Source of the DNA: Stentor roeselii
Lineage: Eukaryota > Ciliophora > Heterotrichea > Heterotrichida > Stentoridae
Assembly (NCBI GenBank): GCA_006503475.1
Contig: RSEH01000213.1
Coordinates: forward strand, 1 to 64,000
Direction: 5' to 3'
DNA length: 64,000 nt
A program made the translations under genes and the position numbers. The notes beneath the pieces were generated by a model. It was not told the DNA's origin, made no database searches, and saw nothing but the letters and a program-made list of their open reading frames with translations. Shown one piece after another: positions 9,921 to 18,853 of this stretch (position 1 is the stretch's first letter; each line of letters opens with the position of its first letter).

Positions 9921-10834
9921 ACTAAATAAAGTTAGGAAATAATGTTTAGATGAAATTTTTGCATAATTAATTAAGATGCTTACACTTTCAGATTTCTTTT
10001 TAAAAAACAAAATATCTTGGAAATTTGTTTATTTCATCAAAAATTTGTATTCTCTTTACGAGAATAAATGATGTTATAGAGGTTTATTTTAATTCAAGTA
10101 TTGGCTGAGTTAGATGAATTTTGAAGGATGAAGTGAGTGGAAAACTTACTGTTTAACTATTCGGCTGGTTATTTAATTAAAAGCTTTCAGTTTTTAATCT
10201 ATAGAAGGGGAGGATTATGTTTAGTGTCTTACTAATAAACTTTTACTTAATCATGAAGTTCATCTTTTCGAAGTTAAGTTTTTTAAGAAAATTAGAGTTT
10301 TTTTTATGTCTATTTCACTTAGAGTATCAGGTTAGTTTAAATTCAACAGTTGTTTAATATTATTTTATTCAAGGAAATCTTGCATAATTTTCCTAAAAAT
10401 TCAATTGCATCACCCCTTTTAATTATATCTTGAGATTGATTTTGTACTTCAAGATTATTTTTAATGCGTAAGTTACTCTTCTGAAGTTAAGATGTTATAT
10501 TTCTGGACTATGCGTATCGAGAGAAATTGTCTAATATAGAAAAATTGTATTATATATAATGAGATGAAAGCTAAAAGTTATTAGAAATTGTTTAATGATA
10601 AGTTATCATAGCATAATATCTGCAGTATCCCTTATCTTTTCAAATCTTTCAGCTTACAATAAAAGAATGATGAAATCAAAGTAACCAGTATAGATTTATT
10701 AATGGTTAAATTTTCCTACTTTTAATCATACATTGATATCTTTTCGATAAATAATAACAATAGTTAAAATAAACAAAAATATTCTTCACTATAAAATAAT
10801 CATAATAAACTCTTAACTATTTTTCCTTATTTAA
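9921..10834. other. AT-rich gene-free stretch
   Basis: About 0.9 kb between the pseudokinase-metallopeptidase gene and the TVP15-like gene. No supported gene or RNA. The only structure I noticed is a short hairpin at about 10049-10065 (ATTCTC, 5-nt loop, GAGAAT), which is weak. Confidence 0.65.
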
Positions 10835-11260
10835 CTAAATTTCTTCCTGGTAGCTTTCAACATTAATATTAGGTGGAATAAGAGGAGCGAAGAAATATAA
10901 ATAAGCATTCAAAAATCCAGAAACAATCAAAGTAATTCCGTTTATTTTCCCAAACCATCCCATCTCCTCTCCAAAACAAAGACTGGATAACGCTACATAA
11001 AAAAGAGCTCTTCCCAAATACGAGTGCAAAAAAGGAAAAACCTTTATAATGTAGTTATCTAAGACAAAAGGCGATACATTCAAAAGCAAAACAATCAACG
11101 CAAGAGTTCTAACTAAAAATCACCCTAAGTAAAGACAGACAATAGTGCAGGTGTAGTCTATCATACTAAGCACATTCGTGAAAGTATTGAGAAAGAGAAG
11201 CAAGGCAGTAAAAGTAACAAAAATCTTTACAGCTGAGTCTTTGTCGTAAAGTAAATTCAT
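10835..11260 (-). CDS. TVP15/COPI-associated-like small Golgi membrane protein
   Basis: Two exons, start ATG at 11260, joined by a 15-nt intron (11109-11123, gtgatttttagttag) whose removal restores the frame (LYLG|TLALIV). The product is 136 residues with about four hydrophobic segments: KIFVTFTALLLFLN near the N-terminus, CTIVCLYLGTLALIVLLLN, the LGRALFYVALSSLCFG segment, and INGITLIVSGFLNAYLYFF. The FPFLHSYLGRALFY stretch resembles the conserved GRxLFY region of the COPI-associated protein / TVP15 family, small four-helix membrane proteins of late Golgi vesicles. The C-terminal tail is short and acidic (VESYQEEI). Nothing in the neighbourhood adds to the function. Family assignment is from pattern recognition and is moderate; membrane topology is firm. 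Confidence 0.7.
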
Positions 11261-11481
11261 TTATAATGGAAATATTGAATCTTCTAATCAACTCATCAAA
11301 ATTTTCAATTTTTTTCTGTTCTGACTACTGATGATCAGTTCATCCATAGAATGATTGATGATAGATCAGCAATTGTTTATCTGATACCTTGAATAAAATA
11401 TCTAATAATTAATCTTATCAAAATTTTTAAATAATATCATCTCATCAACAGTTTTAGTCCTCTTAATTAACAGTTGCTCAA

Positions 11482-11553
11482 GGGTGGTTAGCTCAGCGGT
11501 AGAGCAATTGACTGCAGATCAATAGGTCATTGGTTCAACTCCGATACCGCCCT
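11482..11553 (+). tRNA. tRNA-Cys (GCA), copy 1
   Basis: A full cloverleaf: acceptor GGGTGGT pairs with ACCGCCC (one G-U pair), D arm GCTC...GAGC, anticodon stem ATTGA/TCAAT with loop CTGCAGA giving anticodon GCA, and a T arm ATTGG/CCGAT with loop TTCAACT. The discriminator base is T, as expected for tRNA-Cys. A run of six T (11553-11558) serves as the Pol III terminator. No intron. Confidence 0.95.
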
Positions 11554-11658
11554 TTTTTATGAAATACAATAAACTCACTACTAAGATTAAGTCTAAATAA
11601 ACTATTGACTTCTGATAATCATCTAAACTTTTAATCTTCTACTCTGCCAAATCTTCAA

Positions 11659-11730
11659 GGGTGGTTAGCTCAGCGGTAGAGCAATTGACTGCAGATCAAT
11701 AGGTCATTGGTTCAACTCCGATACCGCCCT
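11659..11730 (+). tRNA. tRNA-Cys (GCA), copy 2
   Basis: Identical in sequence to the copy at 11482-11553, 177 bp downstream on the same strand, again followed by a T6 terminator (11730-11735). The flanks differ except for a few bases directly next to the gene, so this is a tandem gene duplication with diverged spacers. Confidence 0.95.
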
Positions 11731-11765
11731 TTTTTATAGGATTACATAACTATCCTAAATTTATA

Positions 11766-13523
11766 TTAAGTAAGGTCAAAAATATTCGCATATGGAACTA
11801 TGTTCAAGCTCTCTTCGATTCCAAAACTTTTTATTTTCAGCTGAAGAATTCCTTCCTCATCCCAGTCGTCTAAAGTTTCTTTTAGGATTTCTTGAATTAC
11901 GTTCCAACTGAGCCATCCTTTTTCTCTTTCATCCTTTTCTTTGAATCTTTCGATTAACTTTTCTTGATTTTTCTTTAGATGTTCCAAACTCATCAAAAAA
12001 CTTTCCTGATTATCTTCATCTGAATAATTTCTATAAATAAACTTCAAAATATTTTCAATAGCTTCATCTCTACTGACCATTTCCTTATTTTCCAATACTA
12101 AAGAACACACTTTATTTCTTTCAACTCCTTCTTCAATTCGACAAGTTTTTTCAAAAAAAAGTTTAGCCAAGTGAGCCAAATTAACCGATTCAGGAAGTTT
12201 ACTGATTAAAAATCCCCTGAACTTCTCTCTCGTGAACTTTTGATGTCTAAGAAGAACAAAAAGAAATTCAAAGACTCCAGCCAGGTCTTCTTTATTGACA
12301 TTGTTGATTTTCGCTATAGCTAAGTCGTTAGGCACGTAGTTATCAATTGAAAACTCAGAAGAAATGTCGTAACTTTTTTCTGAGTCTTTTTTTACGAGGT
12401 CTAAATAGTTTTCTATTATTTTGATGGAAATTTCTTGACCACTCGCTGATAAGATCGAGTATACTGCTTTAAGCTCGTTGTTTGAAAATCTGAAGCCGTT
12501 TTCTTTTAGAATACCTGGAAACTTCAGCAAATCTACCTTGCCTGATGGGTCAGGTTGTAGAAGGGAGATGAATTCGTCGGTGCTTAGATTTTTGGAGATT
12601 ATTTGATCATCTAAACTTTTGAAAAAACGGTCGATTATCACTTCTGGGTTGGTTCCAAGTTCTCTGTCAAGTTCCTTTGAAGAACTGTCTGATACTTTTG
12701 TTTGAGCTCGTTTAAATGCTTTAAATGAAGGAGGCGCCAAATTTTCTTTACTCTCCTCAACTCCCAACGACTTTTCCAAATTATCAAGTAATTCCTTTTC
12801 ACTTTTTTTTTCTTCAACCAACTTAAACAATTGCGCCTTGACCTCCTCAAGTTCATTTCTATTTTTTTGAATTTCCTTCTGAGCCTCATCAAGCATCTTT
12901 TTATACCCGATGCTTTCCTTTGTGACTTTATCAAGTTTATTCTTAATGAGTCCATTTTCCGTCCTCAATGCTTCTAATTCCGAAGCCTTTGCCCTTAATT
13001 TTTCAGGCAAATCACTACTCACATCAAGAGAAGCATCCTTAGATTGAACAGGAACACCTTCTTCAATGATTTTTTTAAGTCTCCAGCATTCATTAAAGTA
13101 CTGTTTAGCCTCTTCTTCCAATTCAGCCACTCGAGTAGCCCTAACAGAGACTTTGAGTTCATTATATTCAACTTGCATTTTTTCAATTCTGTCCTTCAAT
13201 TCCCTGACTTGAAACTTAAGAGAACTGACAAGACTGGAACTTTTAAACTCCTTTTCAAGAGGTCTCTTTAAATCGTATTCCTTTTGCATGAGTTTCGTTT
13301 TAAGTTTTTGGTTTTCATCAATAAGTGAATTGGATAACTGTTTAAGCTGAATATTTTCATCATAAAGTCTTTCTTTTTCCACAATAATGCGAGTTCCTCG
13401 ATGTTTTCGACTATTACTGTGATATTTGATCTTGAAAGAAGCAGGTTTTTCAGGTACTAAACGAAAATCATTAGACAATGTTTTGTTTTTTCCATTGTTT
13501 TCCTCGCTCTGAGCCTTCAACAT
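11766..13523 (-). CDS. coiled-coil protein with a C-terminal EF-hand-like region
   Basis: A 585-residue protein starting at ATG 13523. After a basic N-terminus, residues about 50-270 are predicted coiled coil, rich in E, K, L and Q in heptads (for example SLKFQVRELKDRIEKMQ and AELEEEAKQYFNECWRL). Residues about 310-380 (TDEFISLLQPDPSGKVDLLK, FRFSNNELKAVYSIL) have the helix-loop-helix shape of an EF-hand pair but lack good calcium-binding loops. The rest is helical and acidic. Such proteins are common in ciliate cortex and cilia. A link to IQCE-like ciliary proteins crossed my mind but I cannot support it. It lies 26 bp from the Rab1 stop codon, same strand. Confidence 0.7.
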   Translation of the reverse strand: MLKAQSEENNGKNKTLSNDFRLVPEKPASFKIKYHSNSRKHRGTRIIVEKERLYDENIQLKQLSNSLIDENQKLKTKLMQKEYDLKRPLEKEFKSSSLVSSLKFQVRELKDRIEKMQVEYNELKVSVRATRVAELEEEAKQYFNECWRLKKIIEEGVPVQSKDASLDVSSDLPEKLRAKASELEALRTENGLIKNKLDKVTKESIGYKKMLDEAQKEIQKNRNELEEVKAQLFKLVEEKKSEKELLDNLEKSLGVEESKENLAPPSFKAFKRAQTKVSDSSSKELDRELGTNPEVIIDRFFKSLDDQIISKNLSTDEFISLLQPDPSGKVDLLKFPGILKENGFRFSNNELKAVYSILSASGQEISIKIIENYLDLVKKDSEKSYDISSEFSIDNYVPNDLAIAKINNVNKEDLAGVFEFLFVLLRHQKFTREKFRGFLISKLPESVNLAHLAKLFFEKTCRIEEGVERNKVCSLVLENKEMVSRDEAIENILKFIYRNYSDEDNQESFLMSLEHLKKNQEKLIERFKEKDEREKGWLSWNVIQEILKETLDDWDEEGILQLKIKSFGIEESLNIVPYANIFDLT

Positions 13524-13549
13524 TTATATCTAAAATACTAACTTAGCGC

Positions 13550-14200
13550 TTAACAACAGCCCTGCTTGTTCTTGGCGTTTACTGCCTTGCCTGTGCTGAG
13601 TTGCTGTCCTTTCGGCTGACTGACAGGCGGTTTAGAAGTAGTGACTGCGACCTTATATTTAATCTCGCTGGCAATTCTCAAAAAGGTCTGTTCCACGTTT
13701 TCCGAAGTCTTCGCTGAAGTTTCCATAAAGGGAATCTGGAGGGAATCAGCGAGTTCTTTACCTTCTTCAAACGAAACCTGTCTTTTCCCATCAACATCGC
13801 ACTTATTGCCAATTAAAAGGCGGTTCACGTTTTCACTAGCATATCGGCTGATCTCGCCCATCCAGTTCCTGACATTTTTAAAGGTTTCCTTATTCGTCAC
13901 ATCATAAACCACGATGACTCCATGAGCGCCACGATAATAACTGGAAGTAATCGTTCTGAATTTTTCCTGTCCTGCCGTGTCCCAGATCTGAAGTTTGATG
14001 ACTTTGTTCTCGACGTCAACAGTTTTGATTTTCTGCTTAGTTCTTACGAAGTCAACTCCAATCGTCGCAATGAAGCTTTCAGTGTAAGTGTTATCAGAAA
14101 ACCTCAGCAAAAGACTCGACTTTCCCACGCCGGAGTCTCCGATCAAGAGCAGTTTGAACAGGTAGTCACTAAGTAAGAGGTACTATTCAGGGTTCGCCAT
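13550..14200 (-). CDS. RAB1: Rab1-type small GTPase
   Basis: Start is ATG at 14200. A 15-nt intron (14169-14183, gtacctcttacttag) splits the first codons. Removing it gives [16 protein letters not shown], the N-terminus typical of Rab1. The protein is 211 residues with all GTPase motifs: P-loop GDSGVGKS (16-23), effector region [22 protein letters not shown] and ETSAK, and a C-terminal GCC for geranylgeranylation. Rab1 controls ER-to-Golgi transport. The RabF motifs ([23 protein letters not shown]) and RYASENV match the Rab1/Ypt1 group better than Rab8, with the switch between the two beta strands slightly longer than usual. The AP-4 epsilon gene upstream on the same strand stops only 9 bp before this start, so the promoter must sit in the 3' end of that gene or in the gap. 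Confidence 0.93.
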
Positions 14201-14209
14201 TTATAATTA

Positions 14210-16489
14210 TTAGAGTTCCAGCAGATTCTCAACAGGCTTCGCTTTTGAACCTGGATTCGGCCCTGGCTGAGGAGCTGAAAACAAAGAAACTGAAGACTGT
14301 GGACTTTGAGAGACTTGAGGATTCGGCCTTGTCGGACCCATGCCTTCGAATAAGGTATTCGCGAAGTTTCTCTTTTCGATTTCTTTCGCGTTTGGAAGCT
14401 GTTCTCGTCTTACTGTCTGCTGTGACCACCCTGCAGGACGAGAAGGTTCAAATAAGCGATTTTCTATTGGCTTCGTCTGGATCACGGTGGGCGATGAGAA
14501 CGTGTCCCTTGCAGGTGCCTGAAAAAGTTGCGGCTGGGGAAAGACCTCTCGAACAGGAGCCTGATAAGCCTCAAGTCTCATAGACTGAAGCGCTTCACTC
14601 GCTTTATACTCATCATGGCGTGTGCGATTGAGCAGATAAGTCAGTCCTTTCCTGTTCTTTTCTGCATTGTACCCTCTGCCGCCTCGTATCAGGTCCTGCT
14701 GGACGTACTGGTTGAGGAAGTCAAAAGAAACCTGCAGGTTCATATTCCCTTTAAACGACGGGGGCGAGGCGAGTTTCGTCGTCGCGCCTGCGAATTCATA
14801 ACAACGCTGTTGCAGGTCTTCGTTGCGAGAAGTGCTGAATCTGCTGATGTAGTCGCGGCATTGCTCTGACGGCACTCCACGGTTTAACTTCTGAAGAGAG
14901 GTCAAAATCCAGCCCTTGGTCAACGGGTCTTCAAATCTTTTGAACAGGCAACGACAGAGAAGGATGATTGACTGGCTTACTTTGTCCTCTGAAAGCACTT
15001 CTCCGAACTCACCTAAAACCCAGGCAGTTGCTTGCATTAAACAGTCAGGGATTGAATCGAATGATTTTAGAATTGAGAAGTACTCGTTTGTAGTGTATTG
15101 GATTATTGATGGGTCTTCTCGCCATTCGTCGATTAGCTTGATTAAGTTGTTTACGACTGTTGGTTGGATGAAATCGCTTGCGATCTCGAAAAGAGAGTTT
15201 GTGGTTCTTAAGTACCATTTTGGATCTGATGCGAACTTTTCGGCGAGTTCTGTGATTTTACTCACTAGTTCTTGTTTTAAGTGGAAGTCGTGGCTTAGGG
15301 ATTTTAACTCGTTTGTTAACTTGTCGATTATTACTTTCACGTTTTGAGGGTTTGTCATTTTGTAGAGAAGGGAAAGCGTTTTTCGCTTTAAGGTGTCGTC
15401 AGTATCTTCAAGACAGTCGACCACTATCATTTGATGTCTCAAAGAGTAGCTCGGGTTAATCTTAACAATACTAATCAACCCTGTAATTCCTGTGTATTTT
15501 AAGTTGTTATTGTCACTAGTAAGGAAGTTCGAAACCAAGCTAGCCGAGCTTTCAATAAGCGGAGGATGAGGATAGATAGTAGTGATAGTTTTCATGCACT
15601 GATAAACAATAGCATACCCAATATTAGACGAAACATCTTCAGCCCTTCTCATAACATCACCAATGATCTGGTACATCTGCTGACTAGCCTTCTGATCATT
15701 TTCGCCTAAAACAGCTAAAATCTCTAAAATTCTAATCTGCATCCAAGGCGCAGGAACATTATGATAATCAAAGTCCCTCGGAAGCCTCTTATCCATAATC
15801 TGCCTCAACACAACAGTAAGCGAGCTAATCATATCCTTCAACAAAGTCACATTATCCCCTTCCTTCAAAATATCCCTAAAGCAATTCAAAGTCGCTCCCA
15901 TAACAGCAGGGTCCTTATCACACAAAGTCTTGCGAAACAAGGCCAAATACTCCGGACCCAGTCCAGGACTGAGCTTTAAAAACCTCGACAAAACAATGAC
16001 TGCTTTTTTCCTGACCAGCTCATGTGAGTGGTTGACAAGTTTGACGATCTGGTCAGAAAAAGCATGTAAAAACCCTGCATTGACCAATTTGCTGACAGCT
16101 GTTAAAGCTGCAGATATTTCCAGATGATTGGGACTTTGAAGGTCGCGCTGTAAGTTGGCCACCAACAGAATGAGGAGCTGAGACTCAGAAGGCAAACAAC
16201 TTGCGCAGGCGACGTAACCCACTCGCTTTGCCGTCACACTTGGACAGTTGGTTATGTTTATTGCGTGAATGTAGGCGAATGACGCGTCGTGGCCGAGCAT
16301 TTCAATGTAAAGTGCCCTGATTATCAGCTCTTTCATTCTTTTAGGAATGATGCCTGGCTCAGATATTTTTGATTTCAAAGTGACCACCTCTTGGGCAATG
16401 ATTTTGTCTTCTTCTTGCTTGCTTCTTGACTCGCCGATTGACTTTATCAAGTCTTGCAAGTCTTTAGAAAGATGAGCTCCGGAAGTCAT
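14210..16489 (-). CDS. AP4E1: AP-4 complex subunit epsilon-like large adaptin
   Basis: A 759-residue adaptin, start ATG at 16489. Residues 1-600 are the helical adaptin trunk, with hallmark stretches such as EMLGHDASFAYIHAINIT, KRVGYVACASCLP, NLQRDLQSPNHLEISAAL and ELVRKKAVIVLSRF. The opening (KDLQDLIKSIGESRSKQEED, then ISEPGIIPKRMKELIIR) fits AP-4 epsilon better than AP-1 gamma or AP-2 alpha. AP-4 is a clathrin-independent coat at the trans-Golgi network. The C-terminus after about 620 is a Pro, Gln and Ser-rich hinge and there is no clear ear domain, so the protein is shorter than animal epsilon (over 1100 residues). The gene sits directly upstream of Rab1, another trafficking gene, but they need not be co-transcribed. 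Confidence 0.85.
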   Translation of the reverse strand: MTSGAHLSKDLQDLIKSIGESRSKQEEDKIIAQEVVTLKSKISEPGIIPKRMKELIIRALYIEMLGHDASFAYIHAINITNCPSVTAKRVGYVACASCLPSESQLLILLVANLQRDLQSPNHLEISAALTAVSKLVNAGFLHAFSDQIVKLVNHSHELVRKKAVIVLSRFLKLSPGLGPEYLALFRKTLCDKDPAVMGATLNCFRDILKEGDNVTLLKDMISSLTVVLRQIMDKRLPRDFDYHNVPAPWMQIRILEILAVLGENDQKASQQMYQIIGDVMRRAEDVSSNIGYAIVYQCMKTITTIYPHPPLIESSASLVSNFLTSDNNNLKYTGITGLISIVKINPSYSLRHQMIVVDCLEDTDDTLKRKTLSLLYKMTNPQNVKVIIDKLTNELKSLSHDFHLKQELVSKITELAEKFASDPKWYLRTTNSLFEIASDFIQPTVVNNLIKLIDEWREDPSIIQYTTNEYFSILKSFDSIPDCLMQATAWVLGEFGEVLSEDKVSQSIILLCRCLFKRFEDPLTKGWILTSLQKLNRGVPSEQCRDYISRFSTSRNEDLQQRCYEFAGATTKLASPPSFKGNMNLQVSFDFLNQYVQQDLIRGGRGYNAEKNRKGLTYLLNRTRHDEYKASEALQSMRLEAYQAPVREVFPQPQLFQAPARDTFSSPTVIQTKPIENRLFEPSRPAGWSQQTVRREQLPNAKEIEKRNFANTLFEGMGPTRPNPQVSQSPQSSVSLFSAPQPGPNPGSKAKPVENLLEL

Positions 16490-16608
16490 TATTGTTTGGA
16501 AAATTCAGCAGGTACTTGAATGGAGAAGAAGGTGAGAGATGAGGAATTTTAAATATTGAAAATAACGTGAATGGGCAATTATTGTGTTAATTTGAGATAA
16601 TTGCCAAT

Positions 16609-17376
16609 ATGCTCACTCCTCCTCCAAGCAACTCATCGAAATACGCCCTTCAGGAAAGAAAAATCCAGTTGTTTACTAAAGCGAACTCAAAAAGTAAAAA
16701 CGAGAACAAATTCTCTCCAACTCCGAAAAAACCTCCTTCTTCTTCTTCACTCTCTTCAAGAAGTTTCCATAAAAACCTAGGAAAACAAGTCGAGTGCAAA
16801 TTAATCCTCGCTCCTCAGGCCCTGGAGAAAAAACCTGAAGTGCCGAAATCCTTGGAAAGTTTAAACAAACGTGATGTCAGCAAAAGTAGTGATCGACTCG
16901 TTGCTTCTAACGCGAAAAAGTCAAGAATTAAGAAACAAGTCGAAAATTATGCTGGTTTTCAGGAGCTGCTGAATGAACTGCTTATTGATAAGAAGTACAA
17001 ATGCTTTAAATGCTTTAAGTGTATTTGTGAGTGTCTTGAAAAAAACAATGAATTTCAAGGAAAAAGGGCGAAAATCAGGTTTAAGGGAGAAATCAAGAAA
17101 AATTATCAGCAGAAAGTTGTTAATAGTGGAATTTTTCAGAATGAAAGTAAGAAAAAAGTGGAAGAGAGTGAATTTTTTGTGTTGAACAGGAGGAGGATTT
17201 CTTTTAGCTTGTTGAATGATCAGAGCTTTATCACGATTCATTCGAATAAACAGAAACTCAAAAAAATGCCGATAAAGAAAAGGTGTCATACTGCCAGAAG
17301 AGACCGAAAAAATGAATCTGAGGTTGATCTGCTTATTTCTGTTTCTCCTGTCTGCTTTTCTAATAGGCCTAAATAG
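16609..17376 (+). CDS. hypothetical basic protein with a Cys-rich motif
   Basis: A 255-residue protein from ATG 16609, very rich in Lys and Ser and largely disordered. The middle has KKYKCFKCFKCICECLEK (about 126-143), five cysteines in a C-x2-C-x2-C-x-C-x-C arrangement that could bind zinc or form disulphides. No family recognised. It diverges from the AP-4 epsilon gene across 119 bp. Confidence in coding rests on length, codon use like the neighbours and the flanking intergenic gaps. Confidence 0.65.
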   Translation: MLTPPPSNSSKYALQERKIQLFTKANSKSKNENKFSPTPKKPPSSSSLSSRSFHKNLGKQVECKLILAPQALEKKPEVPKSLESLNKRDVSKSSDRLVASNAKKSRIKKQVENYAGFQELLNELLIDKKYKCFKCFKCICECLEKNNEFQGKRAKIRFKGEIKKNYQQKVVNSGIFQNESKKKVEESEFFVLNRRRISFSLLNDQSFITIHSNKQKLKKMPIKKRCHTARRDRKNESEVDLLISVSPVCFSNRPK

Positions 17377-17595
17377 TAACACAGGAAATCTTATCGAACT
17401 TGACACCTAGTTTGAAAGAATGATTAAAGTCATTATCTAACCCTACAACCAAGAAATAACAATTTATCCAAAATCAAACCCTCTAAATTCCAAACTTTTT
17501 CAATAATTTCCTTCCAAAAAACCCCTAAAAACAACCATTCCACAACTCGACCTAAAAAAATCCAAAATAATCCACCCATTAAAACCAAAATAAAC

Positions 17596-18405
17596 ATGCT
17601 AATCACTGACCGTAACCAAATAGTAAACGCTCCAACAAACAACAGCACCTCAAAAGCCCAATACTCCTTCCAAAAAGCAAAGCGATTCTTAGAAAACTCA
17701 TCATCAACAAGCAAGTTCTACGACATTCCTCCATCATTAAACAAGCGTTCAACAGATTTCGGCAGAGGAGGCAAATACGACTTCACAAGTGGGAAAGAAA
17801 AGACTCCAGGTCCAGGCACCTACGAAAAAGTCGACCCAAGAGTTCCACACGGTTTCACCTTCGGCCTTTCGAGAGAGACTTGCAAGGGCTTCGTGCAAGG
17901 CGCATCAAAAGCGGACCCAAGCATTCCAGGGCCAGGGGCTTATTCATTCACTCCGAAGTTTTCAAATGAAGGGCGAAAGATTTCCTTGACAGGAAGAGGA
18001 AAGAATTCTTTGAATAAAGATGAAGTTCCAGGCCCTGGGGCTTACAACTCGACAGTCTCGACTTCTCCAGGGCGTTACGTTGTTTCAAACATAAAAAACT
18101 TGGAAGTTTATAGTTTTTCACAGAAAGGGACGAAATTTCCGAAGGATAACAAAAATGACTGCCCAGCGCCAGGGGCTTATGATGTTGACAAAGGCTTTAG
18201 TGGCTTTAATAAGGTTCTTTCTACATGCAAGAGCTCTGGGTCGATTAAGTTTGGAAATACGGAGAGACAGTTTAATTACGGCATTAAAAACACCCCGGGA
18301 CCTGGAAGTTACAGAATTCCCAGCGAGTTCGGGTATTATGAAAACCCGGCAAAGTCACAGACGGCAAGCACTCAGTCTTTAGTAATTAAGAGAAGTAATA
18401 AGTAA
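17596..18405 (+). CDS. SHIPPO/STPGR-repeat protein (ODF3/CIMAP-like)
   Basis: A 269-residue protein with repeated Pro-Gly-Pro-Gly motifs: TPGPGTYEK, IPGPGAYSF, VPGPGAYNS, APGAYDV and TPGPGSYRI, spaced about 35-45 residues apart. These SHIPPO (STPGR) repeats are found in axonemal and sperm-tail outer-dense-fibre proteins and microtubule-inner proteins, where they bind along tubulin lattices. Between repeats there are aromatic FTFG- and YSFSQ-like segments, also typical. Start is ATG 17596, preceded by a 219-bp gap in which only a non-coding AC-rich stretch is seen. A role on ciliary or cortical microtubules is inferred from the family. Confidence 0.9.
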   Translation: MLITDRNQIVNAPTNNSTSKAQYSFQKAKRFLENSSSTSKFYDIPPSLNKRSTDFGRGGKYDFTSGKEKTPGPGTYEKVDPRVPHGFTFGLSRETCKGFVQGASKADPSIPGPGAYSFTPKFSNEGRKISLTGRGKNSLNKDEVPGPGAYNSTVSTSPGRYVVSNIKNLEVYSFSQKGTKFPKDNKNDCPAPGAYDVDKGFSGFNKVLSTCKSSGSIKFGNTERQFNYGIKNTPGPGSYRIPSEFGYYENPAKSQTASTQSLVIKRSNK

Positions 18406-18439
18406 GAATAGTGAAGATTAAAAATGGAAGGCAAAAAAA

Positions 18440-18522
18440 TCCGACCAACCGGGATTGATCCGGTGACCCTGGGATTACCACTTTTCTACAGTCCCATGCT
18501 CTACCAGCTGAGCTATGGTCGG
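18440..18522 (-). tRNA. tRNA-Tyr (GTA) with a 10-nt intron
   Basis: On the minus strand the acceptor CCGACCA pairs with TGGTCGG, D arm GCTC/GAGC, anticodon stem TGGGA/TCCCA, loop CTGTAGA with anticodon GTA, variable loop of 5, T stem ACCGG/CCGGT. Ten extra bases (18476-18485, aaaagtggta) sit just 3' of the base after the anticodon, the canonical place for a tRNA intron; tRNA-Tyr usually carries one in eukaryotes. Discriminator A at 18440. A T7 run follows (18433-18439 region) as terminator. Confidence 0.93.
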
Positions 18523-18530
18523 ATGATTAA

Positions 18531-18772
18531 TTCATCGAAATTTACATTAAATAGTATTCAGAAAAATGCATGTTTGGGTATTTAGAATACTTTAAATATA
18601 CTTTTAGGTAAATTCTTTGAATTATTTTAGATGTTTTAGTTTATGGGTTTTTTCATCGAAATTTACATTAAATAGGATTCAGAAAAATGCATGTTTGGGT
18701 ATTTAGAATGTTTTAAAATTACTTTGAAGTAAATTCTTTTAACTATTTTAGATGTTTTAGTTTATGAGCTTT
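18531..18772. repeat. tandem duplication of a roughly 121-bp unit
   Basis: Unit 1 starts at 18531 and unit 2 at 18652. Both run TTCATCGAAATTTACATTAA, then a GATTCAGAAAAATGCATG-like core, TGTTTGGGTATTTAGAAT, and a common end TTTTAGATGTTTTAGTTTAT. They differ by scattered substitutions. No coding frame. The repeat lies between tRNA-Tyr and ALG5 and fills most of that 331-bp gap. Confidence 0.85.
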
Positions 18773-18853
18773 TTCTTAAGACTCCTGAGGAATTAAAGTT
18801 AATTATCGAAGATAGACTTTTAGCTGAATTCGATTTTCTAGGATTTCTTATAA

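Noticed and set aside
12638-12955. Minus-strand ORF of 105 codons
   Set aside because: It is a +1 frame of the coiled-coil gene, rich in Arg and Lys as expected from shifted AAG-rich codons.
17433-17714. Minus-strand ORF of 93 codons with hydrophobic segments
   Set aside because: Overlaps the SHIPPO gene's 5' end on the other strand; the hydrophobicity comes from antisense of an AC-rich stretch.
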